64,000 bases of DNA, taken from assembly GCA_036502625.1 (NCBI GenBank), contig DASXYG010000074.1:19017-83016 (forward strand), given 5' to 3'. Made by a program: the position numbers and the translations under genes. This DNA is from DASXYG01 sp036502625. Its GTDB lineage: Bacteria; Actinomycetota; Actinomycetes; Streptosporangiales; Streptosporangiaceae. The notes beneath the pieces are model-generated. The model was not told the DNA's origin. It made no database searches and saw nothing but the letters and a program-made list of their open reading frames with translations. Positions 36,657-45,874 of this stretch are shown here, in pieces. Position 1 is the first letter of the stretch. Each line of letters starts with the position of its first letter.

Positions 36657-37439
36657 TCACGATCCGCCGTTGTCGCCGGCCGTCGCGCCGGTGATCAGCC
36701 GCACGAGCTCGTCGCCGTCGGTGTCGGCCACCCGGCGCCGGCCCGCCGTACGGCCGCGGCGCAGCACCCACGCCTCGTCCGCGACCCGCAGCACCTGCGC
36801 CATGTCATGGCTGACCAGCAGCACCGTCACGCCCTGATCGCGCAGCCTGGCGATCAGCCGCTCCACCGCCGCCGTCTCCTTCACGCCGAGCGCGGCCGTG
36901 GGCTCGTCCATGATCACCAGGGCGCTGCCCCAGTTGACCGCGCGGGCGATCGCGATGGACTGCCGCTGCCCGCCGGACATCCGCCGTACGGTGGCGCGGA
37001 CGTCCGGCACCGCGATGTCCAGCTCGCGGAGGATCTCGGCGCTGCGCCGCACCATGCGCCGCTTGTCCAGCACCCGCAGCCCCGGCACCGGGAACGTCAG
37101 CTCCCGGTTGAGGAACAGGTTCTGCCACACCGTCAGCTCCTCCACCAGCCCCAGCTCCTGGTAGACGGTCTCGATGCCGCGCCGCCTGGCGTCCTCCGGC
37201 GAGGACAGCCGCATCGGCGCCCCGGCGTACGTCATCTCGCCGCCGTCCGGATGCTGCACGCCCGTCAGGCAGCGCACCAGCGTGGACTTCCCGGCGCCGT
37301 TGTCGCCCAGCAGCGCCGTCACCCGCCCGGCCGCGATCGTCAGGTCGACACCCTGCAGCGCGGCGACCGCGTTGAAGGACTTCGTCAGCCCGCGGATCTC
37401 CACCAGCGGTGCGCCGGCCTCCACATCTGTTGTGCTCAC
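36657..37439 (-). CDS. Sugar ABC transporter ATPase (single-domain, FrcA-like)
   Basis: 260 residues. Walker A LLGDNGAGKST, signature RMSGGQRQSIAIARAV, Walker B ALVIMDEPTAALG, H-loop LLVSHDMAQVL. Most ribose ATPases (RbsA) are double-length with two ABC domains; this one has a single domain and so would act as a homodimer. Second-last in the operon, 7 bp after the permease. Confidence 0.93.
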   Translation of the reverse strand: MSTTDVEAGAPLVEIRGLTKSFNAVAALQGVDLTIAAGRVTALLGDNGAGKSTLVRCLTGVQHPDGGEMTYAGAPMRLSSPEDARRRGIETVYQELGLVEELTVWQNLFLNRELTFPVPGLRVLDKRRMVRRSAEILRELDIAVPDVRATVRRMSGGQRQSIAIARAVNWGSALVIMDEPTAALGVKETAAVERLIARLRDQGVTVLLVSHDMAQVLRVADEAWVLRRGRTAGRRRVADTDGDELVRLITGATAGDNGGS

Positions 37440-37446
37440 GGCCGCC

Positions 37447-38415
37447 TCACTTCCTCTGGAACCGGGACAGCAGGGCCGCGGCCAGCACCACGCCGCCGAC
37501 CGCGATCGGCTGGTAGTACTGCGAGATGCCGAGCAGCGTGAACCCGTTCACCAGGCTCTGCAGCAGGATCGCGCCCGCCGCCGACCCCACCACCGACGCC
37601 CGCCCGCCGGACAGCGTCGACCCGCCGAGCACCACCGCCGCGATCGACGACAGCAGCAGGTTCGTCTGCATGCTCGGGTCGGCACCGCCCGTACGCGCCA
37701 CCAGCAGCACGCCCGCCACGCCGCAGAACAGCCCGGAGCACGTGTACGCCAGCATCCGCGCGCGGGTCGTGTTGACGCCCGCGCCGCGCGCCGCGTCGAT
37801 GTTGCCGCCGGTGGCCAGCATGGCCGTGCCCGTACGGGTCCAGAACAGGCAGAACGCCACGAGCAGCGCGCCGATGAGCGCGACCAGCCAGAACCAGCGG
37901 ATCGGCCCGGCGCCGCCCAGCGCGAGGCCCTGCAGGAACCCCGACGACACCGGCACCGTGTTGCCGCCGGTCAGCAGCAGCGTGATGCCACTGACGACGC
38001 TCAGCGAACCGAGCGTGACGATGAAGTCGGTCATGCCGAGCCGCGCCGTGAACACCCCGTTGACCAGGCCGACCACGCCGCCGCCCACGATCGCCAGCAC
38101 GATGGCCAGCGGCAGCGGCCAGCCCGCGGACACCGCGAAGCCCAGCAGCGCCGCCGCCCACGGCAGGTTCGACCCCACGGACAGGTCGATCCCGGCCACC
38201 GTGATCACGAGCTGCTGGCCCATGGCGAGCATCACCAGGATCGACGCGGACACCAGGAGGTCGGTGATGTTCCCGACCGTCAGGAAGTCCGGCGTGGCGA
38301 TGAAGAACACCACGAACACGACCAGCAGGCCGATCGGCGCGGCGTAGCGCGCCGCCGTGGCCGGCACCGACGCCCGCCGCCGCCCGGTGCCCTCGGTGGT
38401 CACCGCCGCGGCCAT
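37447..38415 (-). CDS. Sugar ABC transporter permease (RbsC-like)
   Basis: 322 residues with eight to ten hydrophobic helices, BPD_transp_2 family. Features: MGQQLVITVAGIDLSVGSNL, GVFTARLGMTDFIVTLGSLSVVSGI, and ATGGNIDAARGAGVNTTRARM (the coupling loop); AAVVLGGSTLSGGRASV follows. It lies between the binding protein and the ATPase and makes the channel. Confidence 0.94.
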   Translation of the reverse strand: MAAAVTTEGTGRRRASVPATAARYAAPIGLLVVFVVFFIATPDFLTVGNITDLLVSASILVMLAMGQQLVITVAGIDLSVGSNLPWAAALLGFAVSAGWPLPLAIVLAIVGGGVVGLVNGVFTARLGMTDFIVTLGSLSVVSGITLLLTGGNTVPVSSGFLQGLALGGAGPIRWFWLVALIGALLVAFCLFWTRTGTAMLATGGNIDAARGAGVNTTRARMLAYTCSGLFCGVAGVLLVARTGGADPSMQTNLLLSSIAAVVLGGSTLSGGRASVVGSAAGAILLQSLVNGFTLLGISQYYQPIAVGGVVLAAALLSRFQRK

Positions 38416-38449
38416 GGCGCCTCCCGCAGGCGGCCCGGGTGCCGCGCGC

Positions 38450-39490
38450 TCATCCGCCCGCCTTGGTGCCCGCCAGCGGGTTGTCGTACGGCTTGAACGG
38501 CTTGGGGAAGCTGGCCAGCGCCTTGCTCGCGTCGTCCTTGCCGATCAGCGCGATCGGCGCCACGATGCGCGCCGGCACGGACTTCTTCGCCGCCAGCCGG
38601 ATGCACGCCTGCACAGCCATCTGGCCCTCGGCGTACGGGTACTGCGTGACCGTGGCGTCCAGCCCGCCGGACTGCACCGACTTCAGCGCCGCCGTGATGC
38701 CGTCGACCGACACGACCGGGATCTTCTTCCCGGCGTTCTGCACCGCCTTCGCCGCGCCGAGGCCCATCGTGTCGTTGGCCGCGAAGATGCCCTTGATGTT
38801 CGGGTGGGCGCGCAGGATGCCCTCGGTGACCGTCTGGCCCTTCGACTGGTCGTAGTCGGCGGGCTGCTTGGCGACCACGTTCAGCTTCCCGGAGGTCGCC
38901 GCGGCGAAGCCGTGCTCCCGGTTGATGCCGTTCTGCTCGCCGGCGATGCCCTGGAGGATCGCGACGTCGCCGCCCTTGACCTTCTTCAGCAGCTCCGTGC
39001 CGGCGATGCGGCCGGCCTGGAGGTTGTCCGACCCGATGAACGAGGCGTAGGACACCCCCGCCGCCTTCGACGCCTTCGGGTCGATCTGGGTGTCGAGGTT
39101 CAGGATCGGCGTCTTCTTCTTCGCCACCGGCGCCAGCGGGGTGATGACGTTCGTCGCGTTCACCGGAACGACGCCGAAACAATTGTAATTCTGCACGGCG
39201 AGGGTGGAGATCTTCGCGTTCTCCCCGGCGGAGTCGGTCTCCGTCTCGCCGGCCTGGACGTTCACCGTGACGCCCTGTTTCTTTCCCTCGTCGATGGCGC
39301 CGTCGCGCAGCGCCGCCCAGTACGGATTCGTGAAGTCGCGCGTCACGATCGCGATCCGCACCGACGATTTGCCATTCCCCGCAGGGCCCGAATCGCTGCC
39401 GCGATTGCACGCGGCCGAGCCGAGAAGAACCGCCCCGACGGCGACGTACGCACCAACGCGACGGCCCGTGAACGCTCCGGCGATCTGCAT
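38450..39490 (-). CDS. Sugar-binding lipoprotein (RbsB-like)
   Basis: 346 residues. The lipobox is GSAAC with Cys near residue 28. Peripla_BP_4 features: IAIVTRDFTNPYWAALRDGAIDEGKK, VVPVNATNVITPLAP, ILNLDTQID, IFAANDTMGLGAAKAV and PVVSVDGI. It binds a pentose, nucleoside or similar sugar outside the membrane. ATG 39490 has AGAGGAAAG upstream; it starts 29 bp after lacI, so one transcript is likely. Confidence 0.93.
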   Translation of the reverse strand: MQIAGAFTGRRVGAYVAVGAVLLGSAACNRGSDSGPAGNGKSSVRIAIVTRDFTNPYWAALRDGAIDEGKKQGVTVNVQAGETETDSAGENAKISTLAVQNYNCFGVVPVNATNVITPLAPVAKKKTPILNLDTQIDPKASKAAGVSYASFIGSDNLQAGRIAGTELLKKVKGGDVAILQGIAGEQNGINREHGFAAATSGKLNVVAKQPADYDQSKGQTVTEGILRAHPNIKGIFAANDTMGLGAAKAVQNAGKKIPVVSVDGITAALKSVQSGGLDATVTQYPYAEGQMAVQACIRLAAKKSVPARIVAPIALIGKDDASKALASFPKPFKPYDNPLAGTKAGG

Positions 39491-39519
39491 AGGCTCTTTC
39501 CTCTCGCGAATTGCTGAAA

Positions 39520-40590
39520 TCAACGGTCCGCCGCCACCACGGGCGGCGGCGCGCATGATCCGCGCCGGACCAGCCGGCACGCGGGACGTACATCGATCGG
39601 CTCGGCCGCCTCCGCCGGCCCGCCGGACAGCAGCTCCACCATCGACCGCACCGCCGCCCCCGCCAGCGCCGCGACCGGCTGCGCGATCGCGGTCAGCGGC
39701 GGATCGAACAACTCGAACCACGGCGCGTCGTCGAACCCGACCAGCGAGATCTCCGCCGGCACCCGCAGCCCGGCCGCGCGCAGCCCCTTCATCGCCCCGA
39801 TCGCCATCGGCCCGCCGAGCGCCACCACCGCGGTCGGCGGCGGCCCCCCGCCGGCGTCGAGCAGCCCGGCGATCGCCCGCTGCCCGCTGTCCTGCCGGAA
39901 GTCCCCGGCCACGACCCGTACGCCGTCGGCGGCGATGCCCGCGGCGGCCAGCGCGCCGAGCAGCATGTCGCGCCGCTCGCGGCCGATCAGCGTCTCCAGC
40001 GGCGGCGCGATCACGCCCACCCGCCGGTGGCCCAGGTCGTACAGCAGCGCCGCCGTGTCGGCGAACGCCCGCACGGGGCTGCACCGCACCACCGGGCAGC
40101 CCGCCAGGTGGCGCTCGGCCTCGCCGTCGCCGGCCACCTCCAGCGGCCGGTCGAGGAACACCACGCGCTCGCGCGCCGCACCGGCCATGCGCAGCCCCGG
40201 TGTCAGCGCGGCCGTCGGCACCAGGATGATGCCGTCGACCTGCCGCCCGGCGAGCAGCGACCGCACGTATTCGTCCTGCCGCGCGGCGTCCTCGTCGCAA
40301 TTGCACAACACAATCGAGAATCCGGCGCGCGCCGCGGCGCGCTGAATCTCGCCGGCCAGTTCGGCGAAGAACGGATTCGCCACATCGCCGACCACGAGGC
40401 CCAAAGATCCGGTGGAATCCGTACGGAGGGAACGCGCGCCGGCGTGCGGCCGATAACCGAGCCGGTCGGCCACCTCGACGACCCGCGCCGCCGTCTCCGC
40501 GGAAATTCGGGGATTGCCCGATAATGCCAGGGAAACGGTCGCGGTCGACACCCCGGCCGCCAAGGCGACATCACGCAGGCGCACGGCCAT
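39520..40590 (-). CDS. LacI-family repressor of the sugar/nucleoside operon
   Basis: 356 residues. N-terminal HTH LRDVALAAGVSTATVSLALSGNPRISAETAARV (residues 4-37) plus hinge and Peripla_BP_3 effector domain (LGLVVGDVANPFFAELAGEIQRAA, PVVRCSPVRAFA, GHRRVGVIAPP, VGFDDAPWFELFDPPLT). It is the first gene of the five-gene operon and a LacI-type operator lies 37 bp upstream of its start, pointing to autorepression lifted by the imported sugar. Confidence 0.95.
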   Translation of the reverse strand: MAVRLRDVALAAGVSTATVSLALSGNPRISAETAARVVEVADRLGYRPHAGARSLRTDSTGSLGLVVGDVANPFFAELAGEIQRAAARAGFSIVLCNCDEDAARQDEYVRSLLAGRQVDGIILVPTAALTPGLRMAGAARERVVFLDRPLEVAGDGEAERHLAGCPVVRCSPVRAFADTAALLYDLGHRRVGVIAPPLETLIGRERRDMLLGALAAAGIAADGVRVVAGDFRQDSGQRAIAGLLDAGGGPPPTAVVALGGPMAIGAMKGLRAAGLRVPAEISLVGFDDAPWFELFDPPLTAIAQPVAALAGAAVRSMVELLSGGPAEAAEPIDVRPACRLVRRGSCAPPPVVAADR

Positions 40591-40626
40591 GGCACCGCTC
40601 CAGGAACGCGTTCGGGAATCGACTAT

Positions 40627-40638
40627 TTAAACGATTAA
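40627..40638. promoter_or_regulatory. LacI-type operator upstream of the sugar operon
   Basis: TTAAACGATTAA, palindromic except for the bases flanking the central CG, as in LacI/GalR operators. It is an AT-rich island in very GC-rich DNA, immediately before the lacI start. The 147-bp gap to the next gene holds nothing else visible. Confidence 0.6.
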
Positions 40639-40737
40639 CCAACGGCGCGAGCCAGCGTAACACCCGCATTCGGGAAGCGGAAGAGCCGAAGATCAAACAC
40701 CAGGTCACCCGCCCGTACGGACGGCGACGCGCCCCGG

Positions 40738-41901
40738 CTACGGCGTGTTCGCGCGGATGTCGTTCAGCGTCTTCCAGATGGTGTCGGTCTGGCTCGGCTT
40801 GCCGGCCACGCCCAGCGCGATCACCTCGGCGTTGACGCCCTTGCGCTCGTTCTCCTGGTGGTAGAAGTGCAGCATCATCATCTTCTGGTCGCCGCCGTCG
40901 GTCCACTGCGAGTAGCTCGTCACGTGGTCCGTCAGCGTCCACGTGCCCTGCGGCGACACCTCTTTGCGCGCCGCCTTCTGCGCCGACGCCGGGCAGCCGT
41001 TGTCACAGGTGCGCAGCTCCACCGTCAGCGACGCGCCCGTCATCGACCCGCCCTCGTCGATGCAGGTCCACCGGATGTTCGGCGGCGTCGCGCTGCTCGA
41101 CCGCATGCACCCCCACTTCGGGGCCGTACGGAACACCAGCCCGATCTCCGGGAGCTTCATCAGGTAGGTCTTGTCGCCCTTCTTCCAGGTCGGGCCCTTC
41201 ACCTTCGCGCTGCTGAACGGCACCTTCCCGTGCGGGACCCCCGTCGCCGTGGGCTGCGCGCCCGGCTGCTTCGACGACGCCGACGGCGACGGCGACGGCA
41301 CGGAGGTCGTGGGCGCGCCCGTCGGCGCGGCCGCCACCGGCTTGCCCGACTTCACCAGCGACACGAGCAGCACCATCAGCACCACGACCAGCACGCCGAG
41401 CGTCACGACCCCGGCCACCAGCGACCACCGCGGGCCCTTCCGCGTCACCGCGGCCGAGTCGCCGGGCAGCCCTGTATTGAAGCCCCACCCCGGCGGCGGC
41501 GCCGCCGGGCGCTGGTCGCCGGCCCAGTAGTGCTGGAAACCCGGCCCGTACGCCGGCGGCGGGGTGCTTCCCGCGACCGCGACCGGTTCGAGGAACACCG
41601 CCGCGCCCGGGTCGTCCGCGCCGTACGCGGTCGCCACCCACGGGGTGCGCCCGTCCGGCTCGGCGGCCACGATCTGCGGCGGGATCCACGCCAGGCCCTC
41701 GCCGTTGACGATCGCCGCGCGGAAGCGGTCGCGCGCCGCGGCGTCGGTGGCCGCGCCGCGGTGCAGCAGGGCCAGCGACACCTGCCGCCCCGACGGGTCG
41801 ACCGCGAGGTAGACGATGCCCGCGGGACGTTCGTCGAGCCGGCCCGTCAGCCGGTAGACCCCCAACTGCGGCGGATCGCCGGCCTGGAGCGGACTCGGCA
41901 T
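40738..41901 (-). CDS. Membrane protein with degenerate kinase N-lobe and extracellular cysteine domain
   Basis: 387 residues. Residues 15-70 (GVYRLTGRLDERPAGIVYLAVDPSGRQVSLALL) resemble the N-lobe of a Ser/Thr protein kinase, but the catalytic VAxK lysine is replaced (SLALL) and no C-lobe or HRD/DFG motif follows. A single TM helix spans about 160-183, then a Ser/Pro/Thr linker and an extracellular domain with four cysteines (WGCM, WTCIDEGG, RTCDNGC). It is divergent from the MoxR operon. Enzyme activity is unlikely; a sensor or envelope role is inference. Confidence 0.75.
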   Translation of the reverse strand: MPSPLQAGDPPQLGVYRLTGRLDERPAGIVYLAVDPSGRQVSLALLHRGAATDAAARDRFRAAIVNGEGLAWIPPQIVAAEPDGRTPWVATAYGADDPGAAVFLEPVAVAGSTPPPAYGPGFQHYWAGDQRPAAPPPGWGFNTGLPGDSAAVTRKGPRWSLVAGVVTLGVLVVVLMVLLVSLVKSGKPVAAAPTGAPTTSVPSPSPSASSKQPGAQPTATGVPHGKVPFSSAKVKGPTWKKGDKTYLMKLPEIGLVFRTAPKWGCMRSSSATPPNIRWTCIDEGGSMTGASLTVELRTCDNGCPASAQKAARKEVSPQGTWTLTDHVTSYSQWTDGGDQKMMMLHFYHQENERKGVNAEVIALGVAGKPSQTDTIWKTLNDIRANTP

Positions 41902-42112
41902 GGGTGCCCTCCCCTACGGGTAACCTCGCCTGGCGCACCCACCTTAACGGGCATAGAACCGTTCGACGCCGCGCCGCGTCACACAAACCACGGCGTACAA
42001 ACCGGGGCGTACGGCGGTGGGTAACGGGCCCACAATGGACTGCGATGATGCGTTCGCGGACCACGACCGCCGCGCACCCGATCCGAGGACCGAAGAGGAA
42101 GACGAGGACGAC

Positions 42113-43159
42113 GTGACGGCCCCAGACGACAACGAGATTTCGCCGCACGTATCGGCGCTGCTCCGCGACACCGCCAACGAGGTCAAGCGGGTCATCGTCG
42201 GCCAGGAGCACATGGTCGAGCGGATGTTGGTCGCGCTCGTCGCCAAGGGCCACTGCCTCCTCGAGGGCGTCCCCGGCGTCGCCAAGAGCCTCGCGGTCGG
42301 CACCATGGCCAAGGTCATCGGCGGCACCTTCACCCGCCTGCAGTTCACCCCCGACCTCGTGCCGTCCGACATCGTCGGCACCCGCATCTTCCACCCGTCA
42401 AGCGAGAAGTTCGACGTCGAGCTCGGCCCGGTGTTCGCCAACTTCGTCCTCGCCGACGAGATCAACCGCGCCCCCGCGAAGGTGCAGTCGGCGCTGCTGG
42501 AGGTCATGGCCGAGCGGCAGGTCTCCCTGGCCGGCACCACCTATCCCCTGCCGAAGCCGTTCATCGTCATCGCCACCCAGAACCCCATCGAGTCCGAGGG
42601 CGTCTACCAGCTCCCCGAGGCGCAGCGCGACCGCTTCCTCATGAAGATCGACGTCACCTACCCCCAGGCGCACGAGGAGCTGGAGATCCTCCAGCGCATG
42701 AGCGTCGACCCGCCGGAGCCCGAGGAGGTCCTCGACCTCGACTCCCTCAGCGAGCTCCAGCGCGCCGCCGAGCACGTCTCGGTGCACCAGCTCGTCGCCG
42801 ACTACGTCGTCCGCCTCGTCATGGCCACCCGCGAGCCCGACCAGTACGGCCTGGCCGAGATGCGCAGCGTCATCGAGATCGGCGCCAGCCCGCGCGCCAC
42901 CCTCGGCCTCGTCTCCGCCGCCCGCGCCCTCGCGCTCATCCGCGGCCGCGACTACGTCCTGCCCGACGACGTACGCGACGTCGCGCGCGACGTCATGGGC
43001 CACCGCATCGTGCTGTCCTTCGACGCCCTCGCCGACGGCGTCGACACCGGCCACGTCGTCGAACGCGTCCTCGGCGCCGTCCCACCGCCCCGGGTCGTGT
43101 GGAAGAAGCCGCAGGCCGGGGCCACCGGCGTCGGCCACCCGCAGCCGGACCCCGCCTGA
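42113..43159 (+). CDS. MoxR-family AAA+ ATPase
   Basis: 348 residues from GTG 42113 (GAGG upstream); the frame extends back to 42017. Walker A appears as LLEGVPGVAKSLAVG, Walker B as FVLADEINRAPAKVQSALLEVMAERQVSL, with sensor-1 IATQNPIESEGVYQLPEAQRDRFLM. MoxR proteins are chaperone-like ATPases that mature VWA-domain partners, exactly the proteins encoded next (DUF58 and VWA). They form a three-gene operon with 19- and 28-bp gaps. Confidence 0.95.
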   Translation: MTAPDDNEISPHVSALLRDTANEVKRVIVGQEHMVERMLVALVAKGHCLLEGVPGVAKSLAVGTMAKVIGGTFTRLQFTPDLVPSDIVGTRIFHPSSEKFDVELGPVFANFVLADEINRAPAKVQSALLEVMAERQVSLAGTTYPLPKPFIVIATQNPIESEGVYQLPEAQRDRFLMKIDVTYPQAHEELEILQRMSVDPPEPEEVLDLDSLSELQRAAEHVSVHQLVADYVVRLVMATREPDQYGLAEMRSVIEIGASPRATLGLVSAARALALIRGRDYVLPDDVRDVARDVMGHRIVLSFDALADGVDTGHVVERVLGAVPPPRVVWKKPQAGATGVGHPQPDPA

Positions 43160-43178
43160 CACCCCGAGGCCGATCACG

Positions 43179-44162
43179 ATGAGCGATCCAGCAAAGCGCC
43201 ACGTCACCGTCTCCAGTCTCGCGCCCGAGCACGCCCTGCGCCGGATGGAGCTGAAGGTCCTACGCCGCCTCGACGGCCTGCTCCACGGCGAGCACATGGG
43301 GCTGCTCCCCGGCCCCGGCAGCGAGCTCGCCGAGGCGCGCGTCTACCAGCCCGGCGAGGACGACGTCCGCTGGATGGACTGGAACGTCACCGCCCGTACG
43401 ACCGTCCCGCACGTCCGCGACCTCATCGCCGACCGCGAGCTGGAAACGTGGGCGCTGCTCGACCTGTCCGCCAGCATGGACTTCGGCACCGCCGCCATGG
43501 AGAAGCGCGACCTCGCTGTCGCCTCGCTGGCCGCCGTCGGGTTCCTCACCGCGCGGCTCGGCGACCGTTTCGGCGCGTACGTCCTGCACCACGGCAAGAC
43601 GCGCCGCTTCCCGTCCAGGTCCGGCAAGCCGGCGCTGTTCGCGCTGCTCCAGGCGGTGCTCAACATGCCGCGCACCCCCGCCGACGCGCCCGACCCGGTG
43701 CTCGCCGACGCGCTGCGCGGCCTCGTCCGCAGCCGCCCGAAACGCGGCATGCGCGTCGTCGTCTCCGACTTCCTCGAGGCCGACAAGGACACCGGCGCCG
43801 ACTCCGCGCACATCCGCGCCTGGGAGCGGCCCATGCGCCAGCTCGCCGTCCGCCACCAGGTGCTCGCCGTCGAGATCGTCGACCCGCGCGAGCTCGAGCT
43901 GCCCGACGTCGGCCTGGTGACGCTCACCGACCCGGAGTCCGGCGACGACCGCGAGGTGTACCTCTCCTCCGACGTCCGCGAGAAGTACGCGCGCCTCGCC
44001 GCCGCGCAGCGCGCCGCCACCGCCAAGGCGCTGCGCCGCTGCGGCGTCCCCCACCTGGTCCTCCGTACCGACCGCGACTGGGTGCTCGACATCGCGCGCT
44101 TCGTGATGCAGCAGCGCCGCGTCGCGCACCGCCAAGTACGCCCCAACGCCGGGGCCGTGTGA
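43179..44162 (+). CDS. DUF58 domain protein
   Basis: 327 residues. The DUF58 signature is seen in ARVYQPGEDDVRWMDWNVTARTTVPHVRD (residues 48-76). A VWA-like segment follows with a MIDAS-type DLSASMDFG near residue 96. It contains no membrane helix. DUF58 proteins act with MoxR and membrane VWA proteins in metal-linked assembly or stress tolerance. ATG 43179 has GAGG 8 nt upstream. Confidence 0.93.
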   Translation: MSDPAKRHVTVSSLAPEHALRRMELKVLRRLDGLLHGEHMGLLPGPGSELAEARVYQPGEDDVRWMDWNVTARTTVPHVRDLIADRELETWALLDLSASMDFGTAAMEKRDLAVASLAAVGFLTARLGDRFGAYVLHHGKTRRFPSRSGKPALFALLQAVLNMPRTPADAPDPVLADALRGLVRSRPKRGMRVVVSDFLEADKDTGADSAHIRAWERPMRQLAVRHQVLAVEIVDPRELELPDVGLVTLTDPESGDDREVYLSSDVREKYARLAAAQRAATAKALRRCGVPHLVLRTDRDWVLDIARFVMQQRRVAHRQVRPNAGAV

Positions 44163-44190
44163 CGAAGATGAAGACGAGGAAAACCCACCG

Positions 44191-45153
44191 ATGACCATCT
44201 GGGGCATCAAGTTCCTGGCACCCGAACGGTTCTGGACGCTGCTGGCGCTGCTCGTCCTCGTCGGCGTGTACGTGTTCCTGCAGGTCCGCCGCAAGCGCTA
44301 CGCCGTGCGGTTCACGAACCTGTCGCTGCTTGACCAGGTGGCGCCGAAGCGGCCGGGCTGGCGCCGCCACGTGCCGGCGGGCTGCTTCATCCTGGCGCTG
44401 TTCGTGATGGTCACCGCGTGGGCGCGGCCGGCCAGCCCGGTCCAGGTGCCGCAGGACCGCGCGACGATCATCATCGCGATCGACGTCTCCCCGTCGATGA
44501 AGGCCACCGACGTGCCGCCGAACCGGCTGGCCGCCGAGCAGACCGCGGCGAAGAAGTTCGTCGACCAGATCCCCGAGCGGTTCAACATCGGGCTGGTCTC
44601 CTTCGGCGGCTACGCCCAGTCGCAGCAGCAGCCGACGTACGACCACGAGTCGGTGAAGCGCGCCGTGGACGGCCTGCAGTTCGTCAACTCCACCGCCATC
44701 GGCGAGGCGGTGTTCAAGTCGCTGGACGACATCCGCAACTTCGACGCCCAGGCCAAGGAGAAGCCGCCGCCCTCGGCGATCGTGCTGCTGTCCGACGGCG
44801 ACAACACCGTGGGCCGGTCGATCTCCAGCGCCGTCGACGCCGCCACGCAGGCCAAGGTGCCGGTGTCGACCATCGCGTACGGCACCGACTCCGGCACCAT
44901 CGAGCAGGACGGCCAGCAGGTGCCCGTCACCGTGAACCCCGAGGCGCTGCGCACGCTCGCCGAGGGCACCCACGGCCACGCCTACCGCGCCGAGTCCGTG
45001 CAGAAGCTCGACGCCGTCTACAAGGACATCGGCCGTTCGCTGGGCCACCGCACCGAGTTCAAGGAGATCGCCGCCGGGTTCGCCGGCGTGGGGCTGCTGT
45101 TCGCGCTGATCTCCGCGATGTTCTCGCTGATCTGGTTCCAGCGGCTGCCCTGA
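44191..45153 (+). CDS. Membrane VWA-domain protein (BatA-like)
   Basis: 320 residues. Two N-terminal TM segments (residues 11-30 and 53-75), then a VWA domain with the complete MIDAS motif IIAIDVSPSMKATDVPPNRL, the Thr/Gly loop TAIGEAV and LLSDGDNTVGRS, and a final TM helix near the C-terminus. It is the membrane partner of MoxR and DUF58, as in the Bat aerotolerance clusters; what it assembles is unknown. Confidence 0.93.
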   Translation: MTIWGIKFLAPERFWTLLALLVLVGVYVFLQVRRKRYAVRFTNLSLLDQVAPKRPGWRRHVPAGCFILALFVMVTAWARPASPVQVPQDRATIIIAIDVSPSMKATDVPPNRLAAEQTAAKKFVDQIPERFNIGLVSFGGYAQSQQQPTYDHESVKRAVDGLQFVNSTAIGEAVFKSLDDIRNFDAQAKEKPPPSAIVLLSDGDNTVGRSISSAVDAATQAKVPVSTIAYGTDSGTIEQDGQQVPVTVNPEALRTLAEGTHGHAYRAESVQKLDAVYKDIGRSLGHRTEFKEIAAGFAGVGLLFALISAMFSLIWFQRLP

Positions 45154-45192
45154 GCCGTACGACCGTACCCGCCGTGATCTTCTAACACACAT

Positions 45193-45294
45193 TGTCCACA
45201 CACTGTGATCTTCTCTGTGGATAACCGGTGTATCAGCAGGTCATGGCGGGTACTACGGTCCGTTCGCGGTCATCACCCAGCGGGGTTACCCACA
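45193..45294. other. Cluster of DnaA-box-like sequences
   Basis: TTGTCCACA (45193-45201, plus), TTATCCACA (45217-45225, minus) and TTACCCACA (45286-45294, plus) lie in the 171-bp gap between the VWA gene and a GNAT gene. The first two match the actinobacterial DnaA-box consensus and face each other. This is not an origin: it lacks dnaA, dnaN and the many boxes expected. Confidence 0.5.
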
Positions 45295-45324
45295 GGCGGC
45301 CCACGGGCGCGGCACAATGCCCGG

Positions 45325-45831
45325 GTGACCATCAGGAAGCTCGGCGCCGACGAGCTCGCCCGCGTCCAGTCCATCGAACTCGCGTCCGGACGCGTCTTCG
45401 CCGACATCGGCATGGCCGAGATCGCCGACGAGGACCCGCCCACCCTCGACACCCTCGCCGCCTACCAGGCCGGCGGCCGCGCCTGGGTCACCGCGGGCGA
45501 CGACGGCACCCCCATCGCGTTCGTGCTCGTCGACGTCATCGACGGCGGCGCGCACATCGAGCAGATCTCCGTCCACCCCGGCAGCGCGCGGCGCGGCGTC
45601 GGCGCCGAGCTGATCGCGCACGTCGCCGACTGGGCGCGCGACCGCGGCCTCACCGCGCTCACCCTGACGACCTTCGTCGACGTGCCGTGGAACGCGCCGT
45701 ACTACGCCCGCCTCGGCTTCCGCGCGGTGCCGGACACCGAGCTGTCCCCCGGCCTGCGGGCGGTCCGCACGGAGGAGGGGCGGCACGGCCTCGACCGGTG
45801 GCCACGCACGGCCATGCGCCGCGAGCTGTGA
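45325..45831 (+). CDS. GNAT-family N-acetyltransferase
   Basis: 168 residues. The acetyl-CoA loop is ISVHPGSARRGVGAELIAHVADWA, followed by LTALTLTTFVDVPWNAPYYARLGFRAV, standard for the family. The GTG start was chosen because translation before it would pass through the DnaA-box region. The substrate is unknown. The DnaA-box cluster ends 30 bp upstream of the start codon. Confidence 0.9.
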   Translation: MTIRKLGADELARVQSIELASGRVFADIGMAEIADEDPPTLDTLAAYQAGGRAWVTAGDDGTPIAFVLVDVIDGGAHIEQISVHPGSARRGVGAELIAHVADWARDRGLTALTLTTFVDVPWNAPYYARLGFRAVPDTELSPGLRAVRTEEGRHGLDRWPRTAMRREL

Positions 45832-45874
45832 CCTCCGGCTTGCCCCGGGGCCGCGCGTACGCCATAACTGAGAC

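Noticed and set aside
45193..45294. Replication origin
   Set aside because: Only three boxes, no dnaA/dnaN/gyrB neighbours and no long AT-rich stretch.
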